Assembly: GCA_030680835.1 (NCBI GenBank)
Contig: JAUXUD010000057.1
Span: 88,855-152,854, forward strand
Direction: 5' to 3'
From: Bacteroidota bacterium
GTDB lineage: Bacteria > Bacteroidota > Bacteroidia > UKL13-3
DNA length: 64,000 nt
Part shown: piece by piece, positions 1 through 7,855 of the stretch
Layout of the letters: every line of letters starts with the position of its first letter
Position numbering within the stretch: position 1 is the stretch's first letter
Program-made: the position numbers and the translations under genes
The notes under the pieces: generated by a model
The model's database searches: none
Told to the model about the DNA's origin: nothing
What the model saw: the letters and a program-made list of their open reading frames with translations, nothing else

Positions 1-60
1 GGTTTATTCGTAAATAATTACTCAGCCAAATTTAATACAAGTTTAATCAAATGAAAGCAA

Positions 61-68
61 TATTTTTG
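61..68 (+). promoter_or_regulatory. Putative -7 promoter box of gpmI
   Basis: The octamer TATTTTTG fits the Bacteroidota sigma-A -7 consensus TAnnTTTG and ends five bases before the gpmI ATG. If used, transcription would start at or next to the start codon, giving a nearly leaderless mRNA. No clear TTTG -33 box lies at the usual 19-21 base spacing, so this is a motif match only. Confidence 0.4.
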
Positions 69-73
69 CAAAC

Positions 74-1633
74 ATGAACAAACGTGTTATTCTCTTGATT
101 TTAGATGGCTGGGGAATTGGAAAACCCTATCCCGGAAATGCAATAAACCTGGCTCATACCCCCCATTTTGATGCCCTGATTAAAAAGTATCCCGATAGCC
201 AATTACATACTTGTGGCGAATGGGTGGGATTGCCTGATGGGCAGATGGGAAACAGTGAAGTTGGACATATGAATATTGGTGCCGGAAGAGTTGTTTACCA
301 GCAATTGGTTTTGATTAATAAAGCCTTTAAAGAAAAATCGGTTTATCACAATAAAGTATTGCTCGATGCCATTATATATGCGCGCGTTAAAAATAAAAAA
401 ATTCATTTAATCGGACTGGTTAGCGATGGCGGCGTACACAGCAGTATTGAGCATCTAAAAGGTTTGTGCAGTATGCTGCATGAAAAGCAATTCAATAACT
501 TTTTTGTGCACGCCTTTACCGATGGCAGAGATACCGACCCTAAAGGCGGACAACTTTATTTAAAAGACCTTCAAAATCATTTGGTTCAAACCGGCGGTAA
601 CATAGCAAGTGTAATTGGCCGCTACTATGCCATGGACCGGGATAAGCGCTGGGAACGTATAAAATTTGCCTACGATTTACTGGTAAAAGGCAAGGGTGAA
701 CCCACAACTGATTTATTAAAAACAATTGCTGAACACTATGCAAATAATGAAACCGATGAATTTTTAAAACCCATTATTTGTTTAAACGAACATCAAAATC
801 CGCTTGCTGTTATTGAAGATGGCGATGTGGTTATCAATTTCAATTTCCGTACCGACCGTGGCCGCGAAATAACCACTGTGTTGACACAACAGGCATTTCC
901 TGAACATGAAATGACTCCCTTGAATCTGAATTATATTACCCTGACCGAATACGATAAAACCTTTAATCATGTAAGCATTGTTTTTCCAGATATTGAATTA
1001 AACAATACCCTGGGCGAAGTGCTTGAACAGCATAATAAAAAACAGGTTCGTATTGCCGAAACCGAAAAATATCCGCATGTTACTTTCTTTTTTAGTGGCG
1101 GTCAGGAAAGCATGTTTAAAGATGAATCCCGCTATATGGCACCCTCACCCAAAGTGGCTACCTACGATTTACAACCCGAAATGAGTGCCGAACAAGTATG
1201 CCGGTTTACCCTCGATGAAATTGAAAAAGCCGAAGCTGATTTTATCTGTGTAAATTTTGCCAATGCCGATATGGTTGGACATACGGGTGTAATTCCTGCC
1301 GAAATTATCGCGGTACAAAAAGTTGATGAATGCCTGGGAAGAATTGCAGAAGCTGCTCTGGACAAAGGTTACAGCCTGCTGGTAACTGCCGATCATGGCA
1401 ATGGCGAATATATGATAAACGAAGAAGATGGAACGCCAAACACCGCACATACCACCAATGATGTACCCTTAATATTAATTGAACCGGGTCTCGACTACGC
1501 TCGACCTGACAAGCAAAGGATAAAAAACGGAAAGCTGGCTGATTTGGCTCCCACTATTTTGGAGTTGATGGGCATTGATCAGCCTGAGGAAATGACGGGG
1601 GAGAGTTTGTTGGAGAGGAGGGTAGGAGGGTAA
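74..1633 (+). CDS. gpmI: 2,3-bisphosphoglycerate-independent phosphoglycerate mutase
   Basis: Interconverts 3- and 2-phosphoglycerate in glycolysis and gluconeogenesis in the cytosol, through a phosphoserine intermediate and two metal ions. The 519 aa match the usual family length. Visible alkaline-phosphatase-superfamily motifs are ILDGWG with metal ligand D11, QMGNSEVGH with nucleophile S61, FTDGRDTDP, NFRTDRGRE, NADMVGHTG and TADHGNGE. The ATG at 74 is the only start that keeps the N-terminal DGWG motif. An octanucleotide repeat starting at 1622 encodes the last residues (RVGG) and contains the stop codon, so the extreme C-terminus looks repeat-derived. The next gene is convergent. Confidence 0.97.
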   Translation: MNKRVILLILDGWGIGKPYPGNAINLAHTPHFDALIKKYPDSQLHTCGEWVGLPDGQMGNSEVGHMNIGAGRVVYQQLVLINKAFKEKSVYHNKVLLDAIIYARVKNKKIHLIGLVSDGGVHSSIEHLKGLCSMLHEKQFNNFFVHAFTDGRDTDPKGGQLYLKDLQNHLVQTGGNIASVIGRYYAMDRDKRWERIKFAYDLLVKGKGEPTTDLLKTIAEHYANNETDEFLKPIICLNEHQNPLAVIEDGDVVINFNFRTDRGREITTVLTQQAFPEHEMTPLNLNYITLTEYDKTFNHVSIVFPDIELNNTLGEVLEQHNKKQVRIAETEKYPHVTFFFSGGQESMFKDESRYMAPSPKVATYDLQPEMSAEQVCRFTLDEIEKAEADFICVNFANADMVGHTGVIPAEIIAVQKVDECLGRIAEAALDKGYSLLVTADHGNGEYMINEEDGTPNTAHTTNDVPLILIEPGLDYARPDKQRIKNGKLADLAPTILELMGIDQPEEMTGESLLERRVGG

Positions 1634-1736
1634 GAAAATAGGAGGGTAGGAAGGTGTGAGCGTAAGAAAATTTTTCATTGTAGATCATACCATCCTACAC
1701 TCTTACACTCCTACCCTCCTACGCTCTTATACTCCC
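1622..1736. repeat. Inverted octanucleotide array spanning two convergent stop codons
   Basis: Left arm 1622-1669 is six 8-bp units, in phase: GTAGGAGG, GTAAGAAA, ATAGGAGG, GTAGGAAG, GTGTGAGC, GTAAGAAA. Right arm 1690-1736 carries the same kind of units on the minus strand (GTAGGAGG, GTAGGAGT, GTAAGAGT, GTAGGATG). The gpmI stop (1631-1633) and the stop of the convergent MazG-like gene (1727-1729) both lie inside the arms. A 20-base unrelated spacer separates them. Transcripts from either side would form a long imperfect stem; a bidirectional 3-prime-end role is inferred. Confidence 0.8.
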
Positions 1737-2062
1737 AATTTGTCATTGGCTTTATGCCTTTCAGAATCGCGTTGGGTTTTCTTAGCCATATTTTTTTCAA
1801 ACGCTTCTGTGAGGTTGATATTGGTTTGATTGGCCAGGCAAATCAGTACCCATAAAACATCAGCCATTTCATCGGCCAGGTCAATATTGTTATCGCTGCC
1901 TTTAAATGATTGATCGCCATATTTACGTGCCATAATGCGGGCCACTTCGCCTACTTCTTCCATTAAAATTGCGGTATTGGTAAGTTCACTAAAATACCTT
2001 ACGCCAATGGTTTTTATCCAGTTATCAACCCGTAACTGGGCATCTTCAATGGTTATACTCAT
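1727..2062 (-). CDS. MazG-like nucleotide pyrophosphohydrolase
   Basis: A 111-aa all-alpha NTP pyrophosphohydrolase of the MazG superfamily, of the kind that hydrolyses (d)NTPs to monophosphates in house-cleaning. The metal-binding pattern is visible as EEVGE (E35, E36, E39) followed by DEMAD (E65, D68), i.e. ExxE plus ExxD. Single-domain length fits the short MazG-like proteins rather than two-domain MazG. The start codon overlaps the end of dtd by 4 bases (ATGA type), so the two are translationally coupled. The last two sense codons and the stop lie in an octanucleotide array. The exact substrate cannot be read from sequence. Confidence 0.85.
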   Translation of the reverse strand: MSITIEDAQLRVDNWIKTIGVRYFSELTNTAILMEEVGEVARIMARKYGDQSFKGSDNNIDLADEMADVLWVLICLANQTNINLTEAFEKNMAKKTQRDSERHKANDKLGV

Positions 2063-2511
2063 GTTTTGTTTTTTGAATCTATAAAAATAGTAACCGGACC
2101 ATCATTTACCAGCGTTATTTTCATATCCGCACCAAACTCGCCTTGAGCAACCGATTTGTCAAAATAAAGTTCCAGTTGTTTGATAAATTTTTGATATAAA
2201 GGGATGGCAATTTCGGGTTTAGCTGCTTTGATAAATGAAGGTCTATTTCCTTTACGCGTATCGGCATGTAAAGTAAACTGGCTCACCACCAATATATCAC
2301 CAGAAATATCTTTTACGCTCAGGTTCATCAAGCCATTGGCATCTCCAAAAATACGCAGGTTAAGCAGTTTGTTGGATAGCCAGGTAATGTCTTCTTCTGT
2401 ATCAGAATCCTCAATTCCCAAAAGCACAAACAAGCCCAATCCGATTGAAGCAATTATTTGTTGGTTCACCCTAACTGTTGTTTCAGTAACTCTTTGAATA
2501 ACTACCCGCAT
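2059..2511 (-). CDS. dtd: D-aminoacyl-tRNA deacylase
   Basis: Removes D-amino acids (and mischarged glycine) from tRNA, preventing their entry into protein; a cytosolic homodimer. The 150 aa equal the family length. Family signatures are the N-terminal MRVVIQRV strand, the SQFTLHAD block with the following KGNRPSF stretch, and the C-terminal NDGPVTIFID block that forms the cross-subunit Gly-cisPro-type site. It starts with ATG and overlaps the downstream MazG-like gene by 4 bases, a two-gene operon of quality-control enzymes. The stretch between it and tonB upstream carries an inverted GAGA-type repeat. Confidence 0.96.
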   Translation of the reverse strand: MRVVIQRVTETTVRVNQQIIASIGLGLFVLLGIEDSDTEEDITWLSNKLLNLRIFGDANGLMNLSVKDISGDILVVSQFTLHADTRKGNRPSFIKAAKPEIAIPLYQKFIKQLELYFDKSVAQGEFGADMKITLVNDGPVTIFIDSKNKT

Positions 2512-2629
2512 TGAATATTATTTTGCTTACTTAAAATTTATAATACACTTTGAGATTTATCAAATTTAAGTGCTGTTTACTTTAAAAACTAAAATAATAT
2601 TTCTAAACAAAATGTATAGCGTAATTTTA

Positions 2630-2716
2630 GACACGAGAAGGCGAGAATCGAGAATCGAGACTAAAAAATAAAACCAAATTTCTTGTCTCGTTTCTCGTAT
2701 CTCGCTGTCTCGTTTC
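2630..2716. repeat. Inverted GAGAATC-type array downstream of tonB
   Basis: Two 32-base arms (2630-2661 and 2685-2716) are inverted copies matching at 26 of 32 positions, separated by an A-rich 23-base loop. Each arm is built of 7/8/7/7-base units such as GAATCGA or GAAACGA and ends in GAC. The arm nearer tonB ends 15 bases after the tonB stop. The same unit family recurs after ftcD at 5489-5560. Its position suggests a 3-prime hairpin for the tonB mRNA. Confidence 0.75.
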
Positions 2717-2731
2717 TATATATTCAAAGGC

Positions 2732-3550
2732 TTACGGACTAACTTGAAAATGAATCGGCAACCTTAACCGAACGGCAACCTTATTTCCATTTTGACTACC
2801 CGGTATCCAGGTGGGCATTTCCTTAATTACCCGAATGGCTTCATCATCACAACCAAAGCCGATGCCTTTTTCAATGTGGGTCATATCAATACTTCCATCA
2901 GGCATGATTACAAACGATATAATTACTTTTCCGCTAATGCCGTTTTGGAGAGCCACAGTCGGATATTGAATATTTTGGTGTATGAAATTGTCCATGGCTC
3001 CTGCACCACCTGGAAACTGAGGCATATCGGCTACCCAATCCGTAATGGTATTTGTTTTACCTGTTCCCGGAATCGTCCCGCCGCTGCCAATCATTCCGGG
3101 GTTGCCAATTACCGGCAATGTTAACTGCAAATTATTAGCACCTGAACCTACTTTAATTCCTTCAATGGGTTTTATAATATCCGGTTTTGTGGTTGTATTC
3201 TGAACCAACTTGTCTCTAACAATTTTATAAATGGGGTTCAGCGATTCAACCGCACTGCTCATTGCAGGCATTATAATTTCAATATTTTTCAATCGGATGG
3301 GACCCTCATCAACCGGCCTCGCATCGATGATAACAGGCTTTATTGATTTTGGAATAATGGAAACCGGATGGAAATAATTCCAGGCAATGCTTCCCAATAC
3401 CATCAATACCATGGGTGCAATGGTTAATAGCATTCCATGGTTAACATGACTGTAATAAGCTTTGCGGATTGCATACGCACCGTACGATTTGTTGCGTTGC
3501 TCAAAAACAACTTCATCGAGGTCGCTTTTGAATGTATTAAATAGGGTCAT
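2732..3550 (-). CDS. TonB family energy transducer
   Basis: TonB-like periplasm-spanning protein of 272 aa that would couple the proton-motive force via ExbB/ExbD to outer-membrane TonB-dependent transporters. The N-terminus has the Bacteroidota motif EQRNKSYGAYAIRK, followed by one transmembrane segment at about residues 40-60, a long periplasmic linker, and a TonB C-terminal domain at about 178-270 containing FPGG, ISGKVIISFVI and GCDDEAIRVIKEMP. No exbB or exbD is adjacent. It starts at ATG 3550. The stop is followed within 15 bases by an inverted repeat. Confidence 0.9.
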   Translation of the reverse strand: MTLFNTFKSDLDEVVFEQRNKSYGAYAIRKAYYSHVNHGMLLTIAPMVLMVLGSIAWNYFHPVSIIPKSIKPVIIDARPVDEGPIRLKNIEIIMPAMSSAVESLNPIYKIVRDKLVQNTTTKPDIIKPIEGIKVGSGANNLQLTLPVIGNPGMIGSGGTIPGTGKTNTITDWVADMPQFPGGAGAMDNFIHQNIQYPTVALQNGISGKVIISFVIMPDGSIDMTHIEKGIGFGCDDEAIRVIKEMPTWIPGSQNGNKVAVRLRLPIHFQVSP

Positions 3551-3659
3551 GGCTTAATATATTATACCCTATTAACCACTATGTTTTGCCAAATATTGCC
3601 GGGGAAATGTAATGTTACTTTAATTTGACAAACGTTGCAGAAATTGAAAATTAATTATT

Positions 3660-3706
3660 GGCCGCGCAATAACAAATTCTTGTATAAAAATGTGTATTGC
3701 GCGGCC
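3660..3706. repeat. Perfect 12-bp inverted repeat
   Basis: GGCCGCGCAATA at 3660-3671 is exactly complementary to TATTGCGCGGCC at 3695-3706, with a 23-base AT-rich loop. The arms are far more GC-rich than the surroundings, typical of an interspersed palindromic element. There is no following T-tract, so it is not a canonical terminator. Confidence 0.75.
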
Positions 3707-3759
3707 ATAAAATTCCGATTCTTATATACATTTGTGTTGCCGCGCCGGAAATTAACTGG

Positions 3760-3803
3760 GACATTATAACCATGGTGTTGCCTCCCATGGCTATAATAAT
3801 GTC
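3760..3803. repeat. Imperfect inverted repeat with CCATGG core
   Basis: GACATTATAACCATGG (3760-3775) faces CCATGGCTATAATAATGTC (3785-3803), complementary except for a three-base insertion on the right side, with a 9-base loop. It is followed directly by the small ACCCC/GGGGT hairpin at 3804-3816 and TTTT. Function unknown. Confidence 0.65.
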
Positions 3804-3966
3804 ACCCCTTCGGGGTTTTGAACAGCTTTAGATTGAAACTACGTTTTTTGAATCTAAATTTTCTTTAAACTTTAGCTAATGTTTGGACACCCTTTAGGGT
3901 TGGGGCCGTGATAATCTCTGGACAACCTTTAGGACCTGCCTTTTGGCAGACAAGCCGAGGTAGAAA

Positions 3967-4323
3967 CTAAGCATCCTTTTTAAACCACGACTTGCAATTG
4001 CCTTCTGGATATACCGGACCTTTAAATAACTGGCAGCCCGGACAACCGTTTGGCTGGGTACCCAATTGCATAAATCTGCAGTTGCCGCAGAATTTATCGG
4101 GAGTTACTGATTTGGTAACATACTCAACCGATTCTCTTTGTTTTTTTTCGGCATCGGTTAATGCACTTATATCGTTACAATCGGCTCCCGCTGGTATGCT
4201 GGCAGCTGCGTCGGTGCCGGTAGCAGATTCTGTTTTAGGTGCGTCGCCACCACATGCGCTGAGTAAAATTCCGGTTGATGCTACACCAAATGTTAATGTT
4301 TTTAAAAAAATCTTTCTGTTCAT
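3967..4323 (-). CDS. High-potential iron-sulfur protein (HiPIP)-like lipoprotein
   Basis: Small periplasmic electron carrier of 118 aa with a predicted 4Fe-4S cluster. The HiPIP ligand pattern is C79-x2-C82-x14-C97-x12-C110, with Y68 upstream as in the family; C49 and C94 are extra. The N-terminus is a lipoprotein signal (TGILLSACGG, lipobox cysteine C24), whereas classical HiPIPs are exported folded by the Tat system. No twin-arginine motif is visible (MNRKIFLK has separated basic residues). A linker rich in A, T and S (25-48) follows. It probably shuttles electrons to a terminal oxidase or other periplasmic acceptor; no respiratory gene is adjacent. Gene starts at ATG 4323. Confidence 0.8.
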   Translation of the reverse strand: MNRKIFLKTLTFGVASTGILLSACGGDAPKTESATGTDAAASIPAGADCNDISALTDAEKKQRESVEYVTKSVTPDKFCGNCRFMQLGTQPNGCPGCQLFKGPVYPEGNCKSWFKKDA

Positions 4324-4409
4324 AATTATTGTTTTATAAATTCCGCTTTCAAAAGTAAACCCTTAAGCCAAATCGCATCTTAAATTTTTGTAAAAAAGCT
4401 TATTTAGAA

Positions 4410-5099
4410 TTGAACTATATAACGAGGATTATTTCGCACATACGATACGTAAACAGCTATTTGTTTGGCACAAAGCTTTCAAGCTATCAAAGCAAGTTAA
4501 ATGGCAAGCTGGAGTTGTGGCTGATTGACGGGAAAAAAATACTGAACAGCTCCAATGCCAACCTGAGTTATGATAGTTTGCACCGGGTGTTTCAACAGAT
4601 TTTTCGCAAAATAAATATTCAGAATAAACCTCCTGAACGCGTGCTTTTACTCGGACTGGGAGGCGGAAGTGTGCCTTGTATTTTATTGGAGGAGCTGCAG
4701 TTTAATTGCAAAATTACGGCCATTGAACACGATCCGATGATGATTGAACTGGCTATTAAAGAATTCAATATAAACAGGTTTAAATCGCTTGAAATTGTTG
4801 AGATGGATGCCTATGAATATGTGACGCATTGCAACAAAAAATTCGACCTGATTATTGTAGATTTATTTTTGGATGACTATGTACCCCTTCCATTTTGTGA
4901 AGAAGAATTCAATACTGCACTCATTAAATTGCTGGATCCCGGTTATATTTTGTTTAATTTCATCAACAAGAATCTGGCTCAGGCTAACCAGTTTGAAAAG
5001 CTTCAGCTCATGTATAATTTACAAAGAAACCTGCTGGTGAGCAATTACCATCTGGATGGAAATAATGATATGCTGGTGGCAGAAAAAATAAGGAATTAA
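4410..5099 (+). CDS. Spermidine-synthase-like SAM-dependent methyltransferase fold protein
   Basis: A 229-aa Rossmann protein of the spermidine synthase-like family. The nucleotide-binding loop VLLLGLGGGSVPCIL (about residues 80-94), acidic strand end ITAIEHDP (about 106-113), MDAYEY and IIVDLF are visible. Known members either transfer aminopropyl groups or are uncharacterised methyltransferases; the substrate cannot be assigned. The start is TTG at 4410: no ATG exists before about residue 114 and the N-terminal strands fit the family. It is convergent with the small membrane protein gene only 21 bases away, without an intervening repeat. Confidence 0.75.
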   Translation: MNYITRIISHIRYVNSYLFGTKLSSYQSKLNGKLELWLIDGKKILNSSNANLSYDSLHRVFQQIFRKINIQNKPPERVLLLGLGGGSVPCILLEELQFNCKITAIEHDPMMIELAIKEFNINRFKSLEIVEMDAYEYVTHCNKKFDLIIVDLFLDDYVPLPFCEEEFNTALIKLLDPGYILFNFINKNLAQANQFEKLQLMYNLQRNLLVSNYHLDGNNDMLVAEKIRN

Positions 5100-5120
5100 A
5101 ATTGCGGTATACTTATTATT

Positions 5121-5441
5121 TCAATGCACATAGGCGTAAACAAAATAGGCAATTGTAGCAAAAGCAGCCAGCCATATTAAATTAATCATTGCTTTAATAA
5201 GAGTACTCACATAAACAATAATGCTAATGCCTAAAAAAACAACCCCAATGCTAAGCAACTGATCCTGGTATGACGACAAATAATGGATATCATTTGTTTG
5301 AATCGTTTTCATCAATTCCTTACCAAATGGATAGCTGGGTTTGTGCTCCATATATTTCACACACACATACTCAAAAAATGCCTTCCCGCTAATCACCGGT
5401 GCCACAATCATCAAAATAATAGATACTATTTTTCTTAACAC
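5121..5441 (-). CDS. Small membrane protein of unknown function
   Basis: I do not recognise this 106-aa protein. It has three likely transmembrane segments (about residues 5-25, 63-83 and 86-104) separated by a charged loop containing YMEHKPSYPFGKELMKTI. The predicted start is GTG at 5441; an overlapping ATG at 5443 is out of frame. It follows ftcD on the same strand after a repeat-containing gap, so it may be independently expressed. Composition and codon use look like the neighbours. Confidence 0.6.
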   Translation of the reverse strand: MLRKIVSIILMIVAPVISGKAFFEYVCVKYMEHKPSYPFGKELMKTIQTNDIHYLSSYQDQLLSIGVVFLGISIIVYVSTLIKAMINLIWLAAFATIAYFVYAYVH

Positions 5442-5488
5442 ATTTATTCAAATAAAATTTCTTATTCCTATTTTGATTCCGGTACTTA

Positions 5489-5560
5489 GAGCCGATAAGC
5501 GCGAAGCGAGACTATATTTGTTTTGGTCTCGGTTCTCGATTCTCGATATCTCGTTTCTAC
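5489..5560. repeat. GAGAATC-type inverted array abutting the ftcD stop codon
   Basis: The right arm (5526-5560) on the minus strand reads as 7/8/7/7-base units (GAAACGA, GATATCGA, GAATCGA, GAACCGA) ending in GAC and touches the ftcD stop codon (5561-5563) with no gap. A degenerate shorter inverted arm lies at 5489-5512 across a 13-base loop. The unit family and its 7/8/7/7 rhythm match 2630-2716. Confidence 0.72.
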
Positions 5561-7246
5561 TTATGAAATAAACGCTTCCACCTTCGCCACCAATGCATCT
5601 GATTCCGTTTGTGTTTTATTCATAACAGCTTTTGCTTCACTAATAATATTTTGAGCAAAGACTTTGTCTTTTAAACCCTTTGCGTTCACCAATACATTAA
5701 AGTATGCGCCTCTTACAGCAGTTTGCACGCACAATACGCCAACGCCTGCATCTGTAATTGAATTTTGATTTCCTTTTTCAATCATGGGAGCCAATAACTC
5801 TAAACTGCTATAGGCCAATTTCATTACTTTCAGAGGCACTTCACAGGCAAATTTGGTTGCAGTTTCAATGGCCTCGGTTCTTGCTGCTTTTTCTGCATCA
5901 TTGCCTTTTGGTAACGCAAAGGCCAGCATTATTTCATTAAAAGCTGCGGTGTCTTCATCTACTGATTTTAACAAAGCGTCTTTTATTTTCTGACCCGATT
6001 CAGCCATTTCGCTAAAGAATGAAAACTGCGCTTCCCATCCTCTTTTGCCGGCTGATAAATTGGCAACCATGGTTCCCAATGCGGCACCCAAGCTGCCTAC
6101 ATAAGCTGAAATAGAGCCGCCTCCTGGGGCAGGACTTTCGCTGGCTGTTTCATTGGCAAAGGCAATGAGGTTCATTCTGATCAAACGTTCATTTTCGGTA
6201 TTGCGCAATTTGTATTCTATGATTTTTTGCTGCGGATCAAACTTTGAAAGTTCATCGAGTCCCAATGATTTCATGGCAATCTCAACCAACTCTCCTTCAC
6301 TCACGCCTGTTGATCGTTTTTGTTTTTGGAGAAAATATTTACCCGCTTCCAGCATGGCATCCAAAGGAATTAATCCCACCAACTCACTGCCTGTAACCCG
6401 CAATCCCCTGCTATCGGCACTCTTGCACACTTCTTCAAAGGCTTTGTGCACCGGAGTAATTTTATAATTGGTAAGGTTCATGCTTATTTGCGCAATACCA
6501 TACTCTTGTATATACCAGCCTATTGCCTTGCATGCTTTTAGGGTTCCCGGTATGCGTACATCATTTCCATCTGCATCTTTTACTACCTTGCCGGTTACGG
6601 GATTGCCTTCGCGTTTTACACGTCCGGCCTCGCGCACATCAAATGCTACCGAGTTGGCCAAACGCACCGATTTTGTATTGAGGTTGATATTATACGCAAT
6701 CAAAAAATCTCTGGCTCCAATTACAGTTCCTCCTGCTTTTTCATTAAAAACAGCCGGACCAAAATCGGGTTTCCATTGCGGCAATTTTATCTTATCGAAG
6801 AAGCCTTCATACTCGCCACCACGAATAATGGAAAGATTATTACGCTCCTTGTTTGGCTGTGCATATTCATATAAATATACCGGAATTGCCAGCTCCTCAC
6901 CCACTCTTTTGGCAAGCTTCTGCGCATATTTTGCAGTTTCTTCCATACTGATTCCGCTTACCGGAATTAAAGGACATACATCGGTAGCGCCCATGCGTGG
7001 ATGCTCCCCTTTGTGCTTACGCATATCAATGAGTTCGGCTGCTTTTTTGATGGCTAAAAAGGCCGCTTCAATCACCTTTTCGGGTTCACCCACAAAGGTT
7101 ACTACGGTGCGGTTGGTTGCTTTGCCCGGATCTACATCCAGTAACATTACGCCCTCTACACTTTCTATACAATCTGTAATTTGCTTTATTAGCTGCATGT
7201 CGGTGCCTTCACTAAAATTGGGCACACATTCAATTAATTGGGTCAT
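5561..7246 (-). CDS. ftcD: Bifunctional glutamate formimidoyltransferase / formimidoyltetrahydrofolate cyclodeaminase
   Basis: Transfers the formimino group of formiminoglutamate, from histidine degradation, to tetrahydrofolate and then deaminates it to methenyl-THF. The 561 aa carry both halves: formiminotransferase at about 1-300 (IECVPNFSEG start, HKGEHPRMGATDVCPLIPV block) and cyclodeaminase at about 340-561 (ETASESPAPGGGSISAY block near 365). In many bacteria the two are separate proteins; this fused form resembles the animal enzyme. No hut genes lie next to it. The start is ATG 7246, upstream is a DciA-like gene, and the stop is directly followed by an inverted repeat. Confidence 0.95.
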   Translation of the reverse strand: MTQLIECVPNFSEGTDMQLIKQITDCIESVEGVMLLDVDPGKATNRTVVTFVGEPEKVIEAAFLAIKKAAELIDMRKHKGEHPRMGATDVCPLIPVSGISMEETAKYAQKLAKRVGEELAIPVYLYEYAQPNKERNNLSIIRGGEYEGFFDKIKLPQWKPDFGPAVFNEKAGGTVIGARDFLIAYNINLNTKSVRLANSVAFDVREAGRVKREGNPVTGKVVKDADGNDVRIPGTLKACKAIGWYIQEYGIAQISMNLTNYKITPVHKAFEEVCKSADSRGLRVTGSELVGLIPLDAMLEAGKYFLQKQKRSTGVSEGELVEIAMKSLGLDELSKFDPQQKIIEYKLRNTENERLIRMNLIAFANETASESPAPGGGSISAYVGSLGAALGTMVANLSAGKRGWEAQFSFFSEMAESGQKIKDALLKSVDEDTAAFNEIMLAFALPKGNDAEKAARTEAIETATKFACEVPLKVMKLAYSSLELLAPMIEKGNQNSITDAGVGVLCVQTAVRGAYFNVLVNAKGLKDKVFAQNIISEAKAVMNKTQTESDALVAKVEAFIS

Positions 7247-7305
7247 TCTTATTTTAAGATTTTAATGGAATATTACTTATCGTTTATTTTGTTTGTTCTT
7301 CTTTG

Positions 7306-7362
7306 TTTCTTGGTTTTTTTGTAGCAATTGGTAAGTTAAAGGGCTACAAAGAAACAAAGAAA
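7306..7362. repeat. Inverted repeat, GCTACAAAG family, copy 1
   Basis: Arms 7306-7325 and 7343-7362 are inverted copies with 18 of 20 matches, meeting at TTTGTAGC/GCTACAAA around a 17-base loop. It lies between the dciA-like gene and ftcD (both minus strand). A second member with 17-bp perfect arms sits at 15486-15535, showing that this hairpin is a dispersed family. Confidence 0.75.
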
Positions 7363-7435
7363 CTAAGAAAATTAAAGTTAATTTATGTAATTGAATGGAT
7401 TGGTGGATATTGACTGAAAAGGAATAACATACCAA

Positions 7436-7726
7436 TCACTTAACCAAAACATCGTCTATAAAATCGCAGTTGAGTTCTTTGTTAACCAAATCAATAATGG
7501 TTTTGCGCTGATACTGAAGCTCGTTTCTCATGGCAGGCGAGCCAATATGTATAATCAGTTGTCCTTTGAATACATGAATTTTTTCGGTGTTTTTGGCAAT
7601 CAGGTCACCCACAATTTTCGACCAGCTTTCAATCAATTGGGCTTCTAACAGCTTAGGTTTTAGTTTGTTCTGATCAACAAATTTGTTAATCATATCCTTC
7701 ATACTTAACTCGTTGTCTATACGCAT
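7436..7726 (-). CDS. DUF721 / DciA-like protein
   Basis: A 96-aa protein of the DUF721 family. Members related to DciA load the replicative helicase DnaB onto DNA; the short Bacteroidota versions consist almost only of the KH-like core. Seen here: an N-terminal helix MKDMINKFVDQNKLKPKLLE, the conserved W-x-x-I/V-V-G (ESWSKIVGDLIAKNTE), and the beta-hairpin GQLIIHIGSPAMRNELQYQR typical of the family. It starts at ATG 7726 and is divergent from the desaturase. Function by family only; no replication gene is adjacent. Confidence 0.8.
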   Translation of the reverse strand: MRIDNELSMKDMINKFVDQNKLKPKLLEAQLIESWSKIVGDLIAKNTEKIHVFKGQLIIHIGSPAMRNELQYQRKTIIDLVNKELNCDFIDDVLVK

Positions 7727-7855
7727 TTATTAGAGAGTTTGAATGCCCAAATATCAGTAATTTTGTGGTCTTATTATTGATTTTGGAAAATATTGTTATG
7801 AACAAGTGGCTATAAATCAAAACAATTGAGTATCTTGCAAGCCACAATCTTAAAT

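Larger units (their letters stand above)
3551..3966. other. 416-base non-coding stretch filled with hairpins
   Basis: No plausible gene. It lies after the HiPIP gene and before the tonB start (both minus strand). It holds a chain of inverted repeats: 3660-3706 (12-bp perfect arms), 3760-3803 (16-19-base arms), a small CCCC/GGGG hairpin at 3804-3816, 3827-3858 (11 of 12 bp, 8-base loop), CCTTTAGGG near 3890, and CTGCC/GGCAG at 3936-3949. This looks like stacked palindromic repeat elements, or less likely a structured RNA. The tonB promoter should be near 3551-3640; no TAnnTTTG box was recognised. Confidence 0.6.

Noticed and set aside
6468..7265. 265-codon open frame on the plus strand
   Set aside because: Lies entirely opposite ftcD, whose protein has strong conserved motifs; the antisense translation has no recognisable domain and the frame is a codon-bias shadow.
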